Source of the DNA: CAZZKE01 sp964655005
GTDB lineage: Bacteria; Pseudomonadota; Alphaproteobacteria; Rhodospirillales; JABHCV01
DNA: 29,236 nucleotides
Reading direction: 5' to 3'
NCBI GenBank assembly: GCA_964655005.1
Contig: CAZZKE010000037.1
Coordinates: forward strand, 1 to 29,236
The position numbers and the translations under genes are program-made. Below, one piece after another: positions 8,645 through 16,494 of this stretch (position 1 is its first letter; each line of letters opens with the position of its first letter). The notes beneath the pieces were generated by a model that was not told the origin of the DNA, did no database searches, and worked only from the letters and a program-made list of their open reading frames with translations.

Positions 8645-8671
8645 TTTCCGATGTTTCCCTGCGGCGGAATG

Positions 8672-8698
8672 CCGGTCGCCGGTTAACCCGGCGACCGG
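8672..8698 (-). promoter_or_regulatory. Perfect 11-bp hairpin after the Gly-rich gene
   Basis: CCGGTCGCCGG (8672-8682) and CCGGCGACCGG (8688-8698) form a perfect stem with a 5-nt loop. On the transcribed minus strand it begins about 15 nt after the Gly-rich stop codon and ends about 27 nt before the kinase start. There is no U tract. The position suggests mRNA stabilisation of the upstream gene or partial termination, lowering expression of the downstream modification and signalling genes. Confidence 0.7.
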
Positions 8699-8713
8699 TC
8701 CTGTTCCGGCCAA

Positions 8714-9534
<821 letters not shown>

Positions 9535-9540
9535 AATTAA

Positions 9541-9546
9541 CTCCTT
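9541..9546 (-). promoter_or_regulatory. Strong ribosome binding site of the Gly-rich gene
   Basis: AAGGAG on the minus strand lies 6 nt before the ATG at 9534-9532. It rules out the upstream in-frame ATG at 9552, whose first codons (MEKELI) would be this site itself. Confidence 0.85.
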
Positions 9547-9584
9547 TTCCAAGAACGAGGCCCCTCCCCGCTGGATGGATCAAT

Positions 9585-10499
9585 TTATTTTGTCGGTTCG
9601 ATTGTCGAATGAACCCACAGGCCATCGGGCCTGCGACAGGCGTAGCGCCGGTTTGTTCTGATGCGCTGGTTGTCGCTGAAGACGCCTTCGTATCTGCGGC
9701 AGGTAAGCCCCCCGGAATTGGTTTCTTTGCTTAGTGGATTGATGCCTATGCCGGGGCCGCCCCCGGTGCCGCGCCAATAGGTTATTTCGCCGTTGCGATT
9801 GTTCGACAGGGCACGCTGCACCGTTTTCATCAGGTCCTGCTGTTCCGCCGTCGAGAACACCGATGAATCGAAACCGTAGGATACCAGTTCGCGTCTGTCC
9901 GACGGGCCGGAAAGGTAGCTGTCGCGCCGGAGAACGTAATGACCGATCAGCGGGGAATAATTGAAGACCCGTGTTTGCCGCCAGGTTTTGCCATTGTAGC
10001 GATGACAGACAATCTTGAAGGTGTCATAGGAACCGAGGGCGATGCGAACTGTTTCGGCGCCTTCGACCTTGCACTGCCAGGTTTGCCTGTATTCGCGCCG
10101 GTTGCCGCCATCGTTGTCTTCCGCCGTCCTGACAAAATTGAAACTTGCGGCGTTGCCGACCCGCAATGGCCACAGCATATCCGGTTTTGCATTGGTTTTA
10201 GAATCGCCCCGCCGGGTCGCCGTTTGCCAGCTAAGGTACGGGATAGTGAAATTGCGGTATGTCTTCCGCACCACGCCGTTATTGGTTCGCCAGGTCAGGA
10301 TATCGCCTTCCTTGGCGATCACCGTCTCGCTGCGGCCATTGTCGTATATGTAGCGTTCCCCTACCGCATAGTCGGGAATGGCGGCCGGCGGCAATACTAA
10401 ATCCGGCGAATCGGGCATCCGAATTTCCGCGCATCCGCCCAGCAGCAGGACCAGGGAAATAATCGGCAAGGCGAACGCCAATGGTTTTTTAAATTTCAT
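9585..10499 (-). CDS. Outer-membrane lipoprotein with surface-antigen-like C-terminal domain
   Basis: A 304-residue lipoprotein: signal peptide with lipobox LLLGGC (Cys 23) and Ala at +2, consistent with outer-membrane sorting. The middle (residues 45-200) is a beta-rich domain with YDNGRSETVIAKEGDILTWRTNN and paired cysteines QTWQC and FKIVC. The last 80 residues show QRALSNNRNGEITYWRGTGG, GGLTCRRYEGVF and RRYACRRPDGLWV. This pattern resembles the 17-kDa surface-antigen / RT0821-type domain, with CR...CR-DG-W cysteines; that is recalled similarity, not a search. It is the first gene of the minus-strand run, 50 nt before the Gly-rich gene, and could be the outer-membrane partner of that exported protein. 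Confidence 0.8.
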   Translation of the reverse strand: MKFKKPLAFALPIISLVLLLGGCAEIRMPDSPDLVLPPAAIPDYAVGERYIYDNGRSETVIAKEGDILTWRTNNGVVRKTYRNFTIPYLSWQTATRRGDSKTNAKPDMLWPLRVGNAASFNFVRTAEDNDGGNRREYRQTWQCKVEGAETVRIALGSYDTFKIVCHRYNGKTWRQTRVFNYSPLIGHYVLRRDSYLSGPSDRRELVSYGFDSSVFSTAEQQDLMKTVQRALSNNRNGEITYWRGTGGGPGIGINPLSKETNSGGLTCRRYEGVFSDNQRIRTNRRYACRRPDGLWVHSTIEPTK

Positions 10500-10633
10500 A
10501 AGAATCCGTCATCGAAAAAATCCGTCTGCATAAGTTGTAAGGAAGACAACCTGTCGCGAACCTTAAAAAAGGGACCGGACAGGGTAAACCGTGCCGCAGG
10601 ACTTTATCGTAAAAGGATATTATGCCAAGGAAT

Positions 10634-10674
10634 ACCGGGAGAATTTCAGCGAAACCTTGCCGCCGCTCCCCGGT
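10634..10674. terminator. Hairpin downstream of the cyclic-nucleotide-binding gene
   Basis: ACCGGGAG (10634-10641) pairs with CTCCCCGGT (10666-10674) with one bulged base and a 24-nt loop. It begins (minus strand) about 11 nt after the stop of the CNB-domain gene and has no T tract. The rest of 10500-10684 must hold the promoter of the minus-strand gene run; I see several AT-rich hexamers (CATAAT, GATAAA) but no convincing -35/-10 pair. Confidence 0.35.
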
Positions 10675-10684
10675 TTATTTCCAA

Positions 10685-11152
10685 TCAGACGTAGGAACTG
10701 GTGGCGCGCAGCCGGCGCGATATGGTGATCGCCAGAGACTGGTAGAAGCGGTGGGCGAATCCCGGCTCATGGGAAATGAAATTTTCGATATCGTCGCCGT
10801 CGATTCTGATCAGGGTGGTAAAATCATTGGTGACGACATTGGCGCTGACCATCAATTTGTCCAGATAGGACATCTCGCCAAAAACCGACCATGGCCCAAG
10901 GCGGGCCAGTTCGGTAACGGTGTCATCATGATTGCGTTCAATGCGCACCATCCCCTGGGTGATGACATAAAGGGCGTCATTACGCTGATTCTGGTGCAGT
11001 ATGACCGCGTTTGCCGGGAAAGACATCCGGTTGCCGTGTTCGAAAATCAACTGAAAATCAGAAGATTCCATTTTTTCGAAGGTCGCGGCGAAATTATGAA
11101 AATCCGTAGTGTCCGGCGCGGCGGCGAATATCTCTTGAGTACTTGTCGTCAT
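10685..11152 (-). CDS. Stand-alone cyclic-nucleotide-binding-domain protein
   Basis: About 155 residues from the ATG at 11150-11152. A single CNB beta-roll is visible: FEHGNRMSFPANAVILHQNQRNDALYVITQGMVRI, then LARLGPWSVFGEMSYLDK and a C-terminal helix FAHRFYQSLAITISRRLRA. The phosphate-binding cassette of cAMP receptors, GE-x5-PR-[SA], is altered: GEMSYLD is kept, but the Arg position reads LMVSA, so classical cAMP binding is doubtful. There is no helix-turn-helix, so it is not a Crp/Fnr transcription factor. It probably binds another ligand or partner. It is divergent from the lytic transglycosylase gene. An in-frame ATG nine codons upstream (MCRRGPETG) cannot be excluded as start. Confidence 0.82.
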   Translation of the reverse strand: MTTSTQEIFAAAPDTTDFHNFAATFEKMESSDFQLIFEHGNRMSFPANAVILHQNQRNDALYVITQGMVRIERNHDDTVTELARLGPWSVFGEMSYLDKLMVSANVVTNDFTTLIRIDGDDIENFISHEPGFAHRFYQSLAITISRRLRATSSYV

Positions 11153-11194
11153 TCCGGTTTCTGGCCCTCGCCGACACATCTTGATCGGAAAATC

Positions 11195-11214
11195 AGTATA
11201 GCGGATTAATCCGC
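11195..11214 (-). promoter_or_regulatory. Minus-strand -10 element abutted by a 14-bp palindrome
   Basis: TATACT on the minus strand (11195-11200) is a 5/6 match to a -10 box for the CNB-domain gene. Directly upstream lies the perfect palindrome GCGGATTAATCCGC (11201-11214), filling most of the spacer before a weak -35 (TTCAAC or GTTCAA). That is where a repressor operator would sit. The predicted start at about 11188 leaves a 36-nt leader. Confidence 0.55.
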
Positions 11215-11293
11215 GTGTTGAACATACAATAATATTATTACAGCGCCAACCTGAACAGTTCCTTAAGGGGTGGAAATTCCACGCTGCGGGCGG

Positions 11294-11322
11294 TTGCCGC
11301 CGATTTGCCGATGTTCTATAAG
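11294..11322 (+). promoter_or_regulatory. Sigma-70-type promoter for the transglycosylase gene
   Basis: TTGCCG (11294-11299) and TATAAG (11317-11322) are separated by 17 nt; matches are 4/6 and 5/6. The predicted start near 11329 leaves a leader of about 60 nt to the ATG at 11390. Confidence 0.55.
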
Positions 11323-11389
11323 TATCGCGAGTCGGGGCGGCCCCCAACCACCGGCGGGTATATGGCGGCCATTATCGCATAAGGATAAC

Positions 11390-13255
11390 ATGGTGAAAAT
11401 ACGCGGCGCAGACTGGATCAGGATCGCGGCGGTGGTGCCGGTGCTGGTTGTACTGGCGCTGGCCGGTGCCGGCGTGGCGTGGGCCGAGACGGAAAAAAAC
11501 AGCGAAATCGCCGTCTTCGCCGTGCCGCCGCAGCCATCGCCCGAAGCGGTCGTTCCAACCCCGTTAAGCGATCGCGACGCCGCCGTATACCGTGATATTT
11601 TCGATGCTCAGGAGCGGGGTAACTGGAAAAAGGCAGACGCGCTGATCGCTCGCCTGTCCGACCCGATGTTGATGGGGCATGTGTTGGCGCAGCGCTATCT
11701 GCATCCGACCAAGTACCGCTCTAAATACAAGGAATTGAAAGCGTGGATGGCGCTGTACGCCGATCATCCGGATGCGCCGCGGCTTTATAAGCTGGCGCTC
11801 AGACGCAGACCCGCCAACTGGAAACTCCCGAAACCGCCGCTTAAAGGGTATCTGGGCGGCACCAGCCATGATGTGGTCGGCATCAGGCCGCCGCCGGGGA
11901 AAAAGCTGTCCAGTTCCCAGCGCCGTCAGGTTCGGGCCTTCAAGCGTAAAATTCGCAGCCTGCTTCGCAGCGGCTGGACCAAGGCGGCGAAGCGATTGCT
12001 GGCCGACAGGCAACTTCGCAGGCTGTTTTCCGATTTCGAAATGGATCAGGCCAAGGCCCGCCTTGCGGCGGGTTATTTCGCCGCCGGGCGCGATCAATGG
12101 GCGGTCGAATGGGCCACCGAGGCGGCCCGGTCCGGACAATGGTTGCCGGAAGCCAACTGGACGGCTGGCCTGGCCTCGTGGCGACTGGGCGATCATCGGG
12201 TCGCGGCCACGTATTTCGAAGCCGCCTCTACGGTTCGCGGCGCCACCGGCTGGATGACTTCGGCCGCCGCTTTCTGGGCCGCGCGGGCGTATCTGGTCAG
12301 TGGTCAGGCCGAACGGGTCAACTCCATGCTAAGCCGGGCGGCGGCGTATCCGCGCACGTTTTACGGATTGCTGGCGCGCCGGATACTGGGCGTCGCCAAC
12401 CGGTTCGAGTGGCAAATTCCGGTTACCCAACACGCTACCTACGGCAGCCTGCTGGCCACAAAGGCCGGTCGTCGGGCCCTGGGCCTGATCCAGGTCGGCG
12501 AGCAACGCCGTGCCGAACGGGATCTTCGCGGCCTGGCCGGAAGATCCGATCCGGATCTGGAACGCGACATTCTGGCGCTTGCCGGGTCGGCCAATATGCC
12601 GGCCCTGGCGGTGCGGCTGAATGGGTTGCTGTATCCGGCCGGCGGCGGCTTCGACGGCGCCGCCTATCCGCTGGGAAACTGGCAGCCGACGGGTGGATAT
12701 AGTGTCGACAGGGCGTTGGTGTTCGCCTTGATACGGCAGGAATCGGGATTTAATCCGACCGCCAAAAGCTGGGCCGGGGCGCGCGGCCTGATGCAGTTGA
12801 TGCCGCGCACCGCCAGTTTCGTGGCGCAGGACCGCCGTTTCCATCGCGGCAAGGCGACCCGGCGCACCCTGTTCGATCCCAAGGTCAACCTGAAACTGGG
12901 TCAGCAATATATTGAAATTCTGCTCAAGGACCGCAATATCAACGGTGATCTGTTTTTGCTGGCGGCGGCCTGGAACGGCGGCCCCGGCAATCTCAGCAAG
13001 TGGCGGCGGACGATTGACAGCATGAACGATCCGCTGTTTTTCATCGAAAGTTTGCCGTCACGGGAAACTCGCATTTTTATCGAACGGGTGCTGGCCAACC
13101 TGTGGATCTACCGCGACCGCCTGGGCCAGCCTTCGCCTTCGCTTGACGCCATAGCCGCAGGCGACTGGCCGGTCTATGTGCCGCTCGATAACCAACCACT
13201 TGAGGTAGCCGACAATGTCGAAGATAGATGGGTCGCGGGACTTTCTCGCCGTTAA
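11390..13255 (+). CDS. Soluble lytic murein transglycosylase, Slt70 type
   Basis: A 621-residue periplasmic enzyme that cleaves the MurNAc-GlcNAc bond of peptidoglycan to give 1,6-anhydroMurNAc ends. The start at 11390 follows Shine-Dalgarno AAGGAT and yields a signal peptide (hydrophobic VVPVLVVLALAGAGVAWA). Residues 60 to about 430 are the all-helical superhelical U/L domain. The C-terminal SLT domain has the catalytic Glu in ALIRQESGFNP, then AKSWAGARGLMQLMPRTA, the PKVNLKLGQQYI helix and LAAAWNGGPGNLSKW. The longer frame to 11270 lacks support. The 3' end overlaps moaB by 41 nt in another frame; this gene order is common in alphaproteobacteria. Confidence 0.95.
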   Translation: MVKIRGADWIRIAAVVPVLVVLALAGAGVAWAETEKNSEIAVFAVPPQPSPEAVVPTPLSDRDAAVYRDIFDAQERGNWKKADALIARLSDPMLMGHVLAQRYLHPTKYRSKYKELKAWMALYADHPDAPRLYKLALRRRPANWKLPKPPLKGYLGGTSHDVVGIRPPPGKKLSSSQRRQVRAFKRKIRSLLRSGWTKAAKRLLADRQLRRLFSDFEMDQAKARLAAGYFAAGRDQWAVEWATEAARSGQWLPEANWTAGLASWRLGDHRVAATYFEAASTVRGATGWMTSAAAFWAARAYLVSGQAERVNSMLSRAAAYPRTFYGLLARRILGVANRFEWQIPVTQHATYGSLLATKAGRRALGLIQVGEQRRAERDLRGLAGRSDPDLERDILALAGSANMPALAVRLNGLLYPAGGGFDGAAYPLGNWQPTGGYSVDRALVFALIRQESGFNPTAKSWAGARGLMQLMPRTASFVAQDRRFHRGKATRRTLFDPKVNLKLGQQYIEILLKDRNINGDLFLLAAAWNGGPGNLSKWRRTIDSMNDPLFFIESLPSRETRIFIERVLANLWIYRDRLGQPSPSLDAIAAGDWPVYVPLDNQPLEVADNVEDRWVAGLSRR

Positions 13256-13748
13256 TATCGCCGTCCTGACGGTGTCTGATTCGCGGACGATGGCCGATGA
13301 CAAATCCGGCCAGACGCTGGTCGACCGCATCGCCGCGGCGGGCCATAATCTGGCCGATCGGGCGATTGTCAAGGACGACGCCGATATCATCGTCGACAAG
13401 CTCAATGGCTGGGTCGGCGACGATGGCGTCGAAGTGGTGATCGCCACCGGCGGCACCGGTTTGACCGGTCGCGATGTAACCCCGGAAGCCTTCGCGCGCG
13501 TGGTGGAGAAGGAAATCCCCGGTTTTGGAGAGCTGTTTCGCTGGCTCAGCTATCAAAAAATATCGACTTCGACGATCCAGTCCCGGGCTACCGCCGGCCT
13601 GGCCAACGGCACCTATCTGTTCGCCTTGCCCGGATCACCCGGCGCTTGCAAGGATGCCTGGGACGATATCCTGGTCCACCAGCTGGATGCCCGCTACAAA
13701 CCGTGCAACTTTGTCGAACTTATGCCCCGCCTGAAGGAACATTTGTAA
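13215..13748 (+). CDS. moaB: Molybdenum cofactor biosynthesis protein B
   Basis: A 177-residue MogA/MoaB-family protein involved in molybdopterin adenylation. Visible motifs are NIAVLTVSDSRT, the substrate loop VVIATGGTGLTGRDVTPEA, IPGFGELFRWLSYQKI and the C-terminal LFALPGSPGACKDAWDDIL. Length and order match MoaB of gammaproteobacteria. Its ATG lies 41 nt before the transglycosylase stop codon, with GAGG upstream, so it depends on translation through the upstream gene end. No other molybdenum cofactor gene is in the window. Confidence 0.94.
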   Translation: MSKIDGSRDFLAVNIAVLTVSDSRTMADDKSGQTLVDRIAAAGHNLADRAIVKDDADIIVDKLNGWVGDDGVEVVIATGGTGLTGRDVTPEAFARVVEKEIPGFGELFRWLSYQKISTSTIQSRATAGLANGTYLFALPGSPGACKDAWDDILVHQLDARYKPCNFVELMPRLKEHL

Positions 13749-13773
13749 TACCAGGTTGCAGTAATAGTTTCCA

Positions 13774-14202
13774 TCATGGCCGGCACCAGCCGGCGCGGTT
13801 GCCGCCGGCGTAGGGGCGTCCCAGGCCCTGTTCGATAAGGATCGCGGCGGCGTTGCCGCCGGGGGTTATGACGTCGGCATCGACCCGGCCGCCATATTTA
13901 TCGAACGCGATATTTTCCAGATAAACGCCGCCGCCGGTCAGTTCGGACAACTTGTCCCGCGCCTTGCGGGCGGCGGCTGTTTCGGTCGCGCACTTGCCGC
14001 GAATTTCCGGCGTATCGACCCCGCGCAAGCGGACCGCCGTGCGCAATGTCAAACCCGGCCATGGATGGGCATCGACCGTAATGGTATCGCCGTCATAGAC
14101 GTTGACGACTTCGGCCGGCACGCTCGCCCGTACGGTTTCGCCGGCTTCGAGCGGTCCGGGCATCAATTGCAATAGTAGCAGGAATAATAAAAATGCAATC
14201 AT
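13774..14202 (-). CDS. Secreted thermonuclease-like (SNase-fold) protein
   Basis: A 142-residue protein with a very hydrophobic N-terminal signal (MIAFLLFLLLLQLMPG, cleavage probably after LEA). One staphylococcal-nuclease OB-fold domain follows: VVNVYDGDTITVDA, the catalytic-Arg segment VRLRGVDTPEIRGKC and DKYGGRVDADV, where the second active-site Arg lies, then AAILIEQGLGRPY. It would hydrolyse nucleic acid phosphodiester bonds in the periplasm or outside the cell. Two cysteines (GKC and GWC) could form a disulfide. It is convergent with moaB (25 nt apart). No Shine-Dalgarno precedes the ATG at 14200-14202, which instead sits between the arms of an inverted repeat. Confidence 0.9.
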   Translation of the reverse strand: MIAFLLFLLLLQLMPGPLEAGETVRASVPAEVVNVYDGDTITVDAHPWPGLTLRTAVRLRGVDTPEIRGKCATETAAARKARDKLSELTGGGVYLENIAFDKYGGRVDADVITPGGNAAAILIEQGLGRPYAGGNRAGWCRP

Positions 14203-14220
14203 TAGTAACTATTGCATTTT
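14190..14220. repeat. 10-bp inverted repeat flanking the nuclease start codon
   Basis: AAAATGCAAT (14190-14199) and ATTGCATTTT (14211-14220) are perfect inverted repeats with an 11-nt centre holding the minus-strand ATG (14202-14200). It is AT-rich in a GC-rich region. It may be an operator or an RNA hairpin that exposes or hides the start; on the plus strand it ends in TTTT. Confidence 0.6.
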
Positions 14221-14292
14221 CTGCGGGGTTTGACATCAATTATTACGCCTTGCCCGGTTCGCCGCAATCGCCGGTAATGGTTTGCGGGCCGG

Positions 14293-14334
14293 TTGACCGT
14301 TATCAAGGACGCCGATAGGGTGATGGCGGACAAT
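14293..14334 (+). promoter_or_regulatory. FNR/Dnr-type box and -10 element of the DUF2249-hemerythrin operon
   Basis: TTGAC-CGTT-ATCAA (14293-14306) matches the Fnr/Dnr consensus TTGAT-N4-ATCAA at 9 of 10 positions. GACAAT (14329-14334) is a 4/6 -10 box. The box centre (14299.5) then lies 41.5 nt before the predicted start at 14341, the class II Fnr geometry. It predicts induction by low oxygen or nitric oxide through a Crp/Fnr-family regulator. Confidence 0.65.
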
Positions 14335-14384
14335 CGCTGCTGTTTCGGTCGAGCCGGGGGGCGGACTTATGGTCAAACGATGGC

Positions 14385-14390
14385 AGGAGG
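14385..14390 (+). promoter_or_regulatory. Ribosome binding site deciding the DUF2249 start
   Basis: AGGAGG is 8 nt before the ATG at 14399-14401 and favours that start over the in-frame ATG at 14369. Confidence 0.75.
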
Positions 14391-14398
14391 CAGACGGT

Positions 14399-14617
14399 AT
14401 GCATCTCGATCTGCGGGGGTTGTCGCCCCCGGAACCAATGGTCGGGGTCCTGCGTGAGATAGACGGCGGCGCCGATGGCCCGCTGATCGTACACATGGAC
14501 CGCGACCCCATATTTCTTTATCAGGAACTTGCCGACCGGGGCTGGTCGGCGTCGCCCCGTCAAGGCGGCGAACAGGACTCCGTAATTCTGGAATTGACGC
14601 GGGATGCCGCATCGTGA
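14399..14617 (+). CDS. DUF2249-domain protein
   Basis: A 72-residue cytoplasmic protein. It shows the DUF2249 pattern: LDLRGLSPPEPM at the N-terminus, the middle segment GPLIVHMDRDPIFLYQELADRGW and a charged end. The fold is TusA/SirA-like; members cluster with hemerythrins and respiratory or denitrification genes, but the biochemical role is not established. Its TGA overlaps the GTG of the next gene by 4 nt (GTGA), so the two are translationally coupled. The FNR-type box upstream supports a role in low-oxygen or nitrosative conditions. Starting at 14369 instead would add ten residues. Confidence 0.8.
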   Translation: MHLDLRGLSPPEPMVGVLREIDGGADGPLIVHMDRDPIFLYQELADRGWSASPRQGGEQDSVILELTRDAAS

Positions 14618-15966
14618 GCGGTGACAGAGTTGCGCCCGCCGCCGGTCGCCAGCATGCTTTTCCCGGCGCGATCCTGATCGGGGCGCAAAGCCGGCTGATT
14701 ACGTTTCACATTCCATTGCGCTTTTTTGTCGCCGCCGGCCTGTTTCATGTCGTGGCGTGGCTGCTGCTGACGGTCGGATACGCCGATGTTGCGGGCTTTA
14801 CCGGCGGTCCCGGTGTGGTCCTGGCGGCCCTGCACGCCCTGACCCTGGGGGTCCTGGCGATGACCGCCATGGGCGCTTCTTACCAGCTTTTGGGGGTCGC
14901 CACGGGGGTCGTCATGGCGTCGCTTGTCCCGGCCCGCCTTTCTTCGTGGCTGTTTATTCCGGGCACGGCGGTATTGGTTGTCGGCATGGCCGGCGGTAAC
15001 AGCAACGCCATGCTGGTCGGGGGGACCATGGTGGTTGCGGGAATGGCCGTTTTCGCGGCGGTTGTCGGCGATATATTTCGTCGCACCCAGGCCCTGAAAA
15101 CGACCGTCTGGCATGGTTGGGCGGCGCTTGTATGCCTCGGCCTGCTGGCCGCCGCCGGGCTGATCCTGATCGCCGATTTTGAAAGCGGTTTTCTGGGAAC
15201 CCCGGCGTTCCCCGATCATACAAATCTGGCCGGTGGCCACGCCATTCTTGGCGGTTTCGGATTTATGGGTCTGCTGACCATGGGTTTCAGTTATATTCTG
15301 GTGCCGATGTTCGCGTTATCGCCGGCTCCGGGTGACCGGCTCGCAAAACTTTCGCTTGGGCTGGTTCTGGCCGGGCTAGCGACGGCCGTTGCGGGGGCGC
15401 TAGCCGGGCGCGCGGATGCGGTGGTTTTGGCCGCCGCCATCGGCATGGCCGGCATAGCACTGTACCTGTGGCTGATGGCCGGGGCCTTGCGGGCGGGGAT
15501 GAAAAAACGCCTGGGGCTGTCGTTCGTGATGGTCCGCGCAAGTTGGCTGTTGTTGCCGGTGTCGATTATTCTGGGTGGTTTGATGGCGATGGATTTCGGC
15601 AACTTTAACCTGCCTGCTTTGTTTGTGTTCATCATGATCTTCGGCTGGCTGCTGACCTTCCTGACGGGCATCCTGCAACGAATTTTACCTTTTCTGGCTT
15701 CGATGCACGCGCACAGACTGGGCAAGCGGGCGCCGCGCCTGTCCGAGATGGGCAACCAGGGGATTAGCCTTAAGATGCACGCCGTCTGTCACGGCGCGGC
15801 GCTGCTGCTGGTTTCGGTCGGTATAGTGACCGATGAGGAGAAGCTGATTTTGGCCGGCGGGTTGTCCGGAATTCTGGGCGCCGCCGCCTTTTTGTGGTTC
15901 ACACTGGGTGTAAGCCGGTGTGTAGTGTCTTTTTACAATGAACAAAAAATGGTCGAACAAACTTAA
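14614..15966 (+). CDS. Polytopic membrane protein, oxidase-subunit-I/NnrS-like
   Basis: A 450-residue integral membrane protein with roughly twelve hydrophobic helices from a GTG start. Histidines occur within or at the ends of helices: RFFVAAGLFHVVAW, AALHALTLGVLAMTAMG, LAGGHAILGGFGFMG, LASMHAHRLGKRAPR and LKMHAVCHGAALL. This spacing resembles haem-binding helices of haem-copper-oxidase subunit I relatives and NnrS-type proteins, but the full six-His oxidase pattern and the CuB His pair are not evident, so it is probably not a working terminal oxidase. With DUF2249 before and hemerythrin after, a role in nitric-oxide or oxygen handling is inferred. The exact family needs a profile search. 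Confidence 0.7.
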   Translation: MSGDRVAPAAGRQHAFPGAILIGAQSRLITFHIPLRFFVAAGLFHVVAWLLLTVGYADVAGFTGGPGVVLAALHALTLGVLAMTAMGASYQLLGVATGVVMASLVPARLSSWLFIPGTAVLVVGMAGGNSNAMLVGGTMVVAGMAVFAAVVGDIFRRTQALKTTVWHGWAALVCLGLLAAAGLILIADFESGFLGTPAFPDHTNLAGGHAILGGFGFMGLLTMGFSYILVPMFALSPAPGDRLAKLSLGLVLAGLATAVAGALAGRADAVVLAAAIGMAGIALYLWLMAGALRAGMKKRLGLSFVMVRASWLLLPVSIILGGLMAMDFGNFNLPALFVFIMIFGWLLTFLTGILQRILPFLASMHAHRLGKRAPRLSEMGNQGISLKMHAVCHGAALLLVSVGIVTDEEKLILAGGLSGILGAAAFLWFTLGVSRCVVSFYNEQKMVEQT

Positions 15967-15967
15967 T

Positions 15968-15973
15968 GGAGGA
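15968..15973 (+). promoter_or_regulatory. Ribosome binding site favouring a TTG start for the hemerythrin
   Basis: GGAGGA lies 6 nt before TTG at 15980-15982, immediately after the upstream stop codon. The in-frame ATG at 15989 is 15 nt away and the ATG at 15938 has no site. Confidence 0.65.
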
Positions 15974-15979
15974 AGCCCG

Positions 15980-16492
15980 TTGGAATATATGAGTGCGATC
16001 TGCAATACCCTGCACGAAGATCACATGGCGACAGTCATGGTCCTTGAGAAACTGGAGACGGCCCTGACCCGGGTCGGACGGAAATCGCTGCCGGGTCCGG
16101 ATGATGCGGCCCTGACCCGGGTGCTGAACGATGTTACCGCCGTCATCCAGGGCGAGATTACCAGCCATTTCGGCTTCGAGGAAGAACACCTGTTCCCGCT
16201 GGTCGAAGAAATGGGCGATACCCCGATGTTGGCTATCCTGCGGGATGAACACGAAATCATCCGACCGTTGGCGGCACGGATTGTCGCGGCGGTGAAGGCA
16301 TCCCGCGAGGTCGGGTTTAACGCCGATAACTGGGCCGGACTGTATGATCTGGGCCTGGAGCTTGCGGAGCGGGAAATTTTTCATATCCAGAAAGAACAAA
16401 TGGGCTTCCTGCCCCTGCTCGACCAGATTATCGAGCCCGAGGACGACGGCGCCCTGTCGATGGCCTTCGCCGAGGCCAGGGCCCTGGGCTGA
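15980..16492 (+). CDS. Hemerythrin HHE-domain protein
   Basis: About 170 residues, one four-helix hemerythrin-like domain with a di-iron ligand set: the NTLHEDHMATV helix (His pair), HFGFEEEHLFPLVEE (His and carboxylates), ILRDEHEIIRPL and FHIQKEQMGFLPLL near the C-terminus. Such proteins bind oxygen or nitric oxide, or protect and repair iron-sulfur centres. The TTG start is chosen from the Shine-Dalgarno; ATG 15989 would shorten it by three residues and ATG 15938 would lengthen it by 14 inside the upstream gene. It is the last gene of the FNR-box operon. Its stop codon is 2 nt before the first Pho repeat of the phoR promoter. Confidence 0.88.
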   Translation: MEYMSAICNTLHEDHMATVMVLEKLETALTRVGRKSLPGPDDAALTRVLNDVTAVIQGEITSHFGFEEEHLFPLVEEMGDTPMLAILRDEHEIIRPLAARIVAAVKASREVGFNADNWAGLYDLGLELAEREIFHIQKEQMGFLPLLDQIIEPEDDGALSMAFAEARALG

Positions 16493-16494
16493 GG

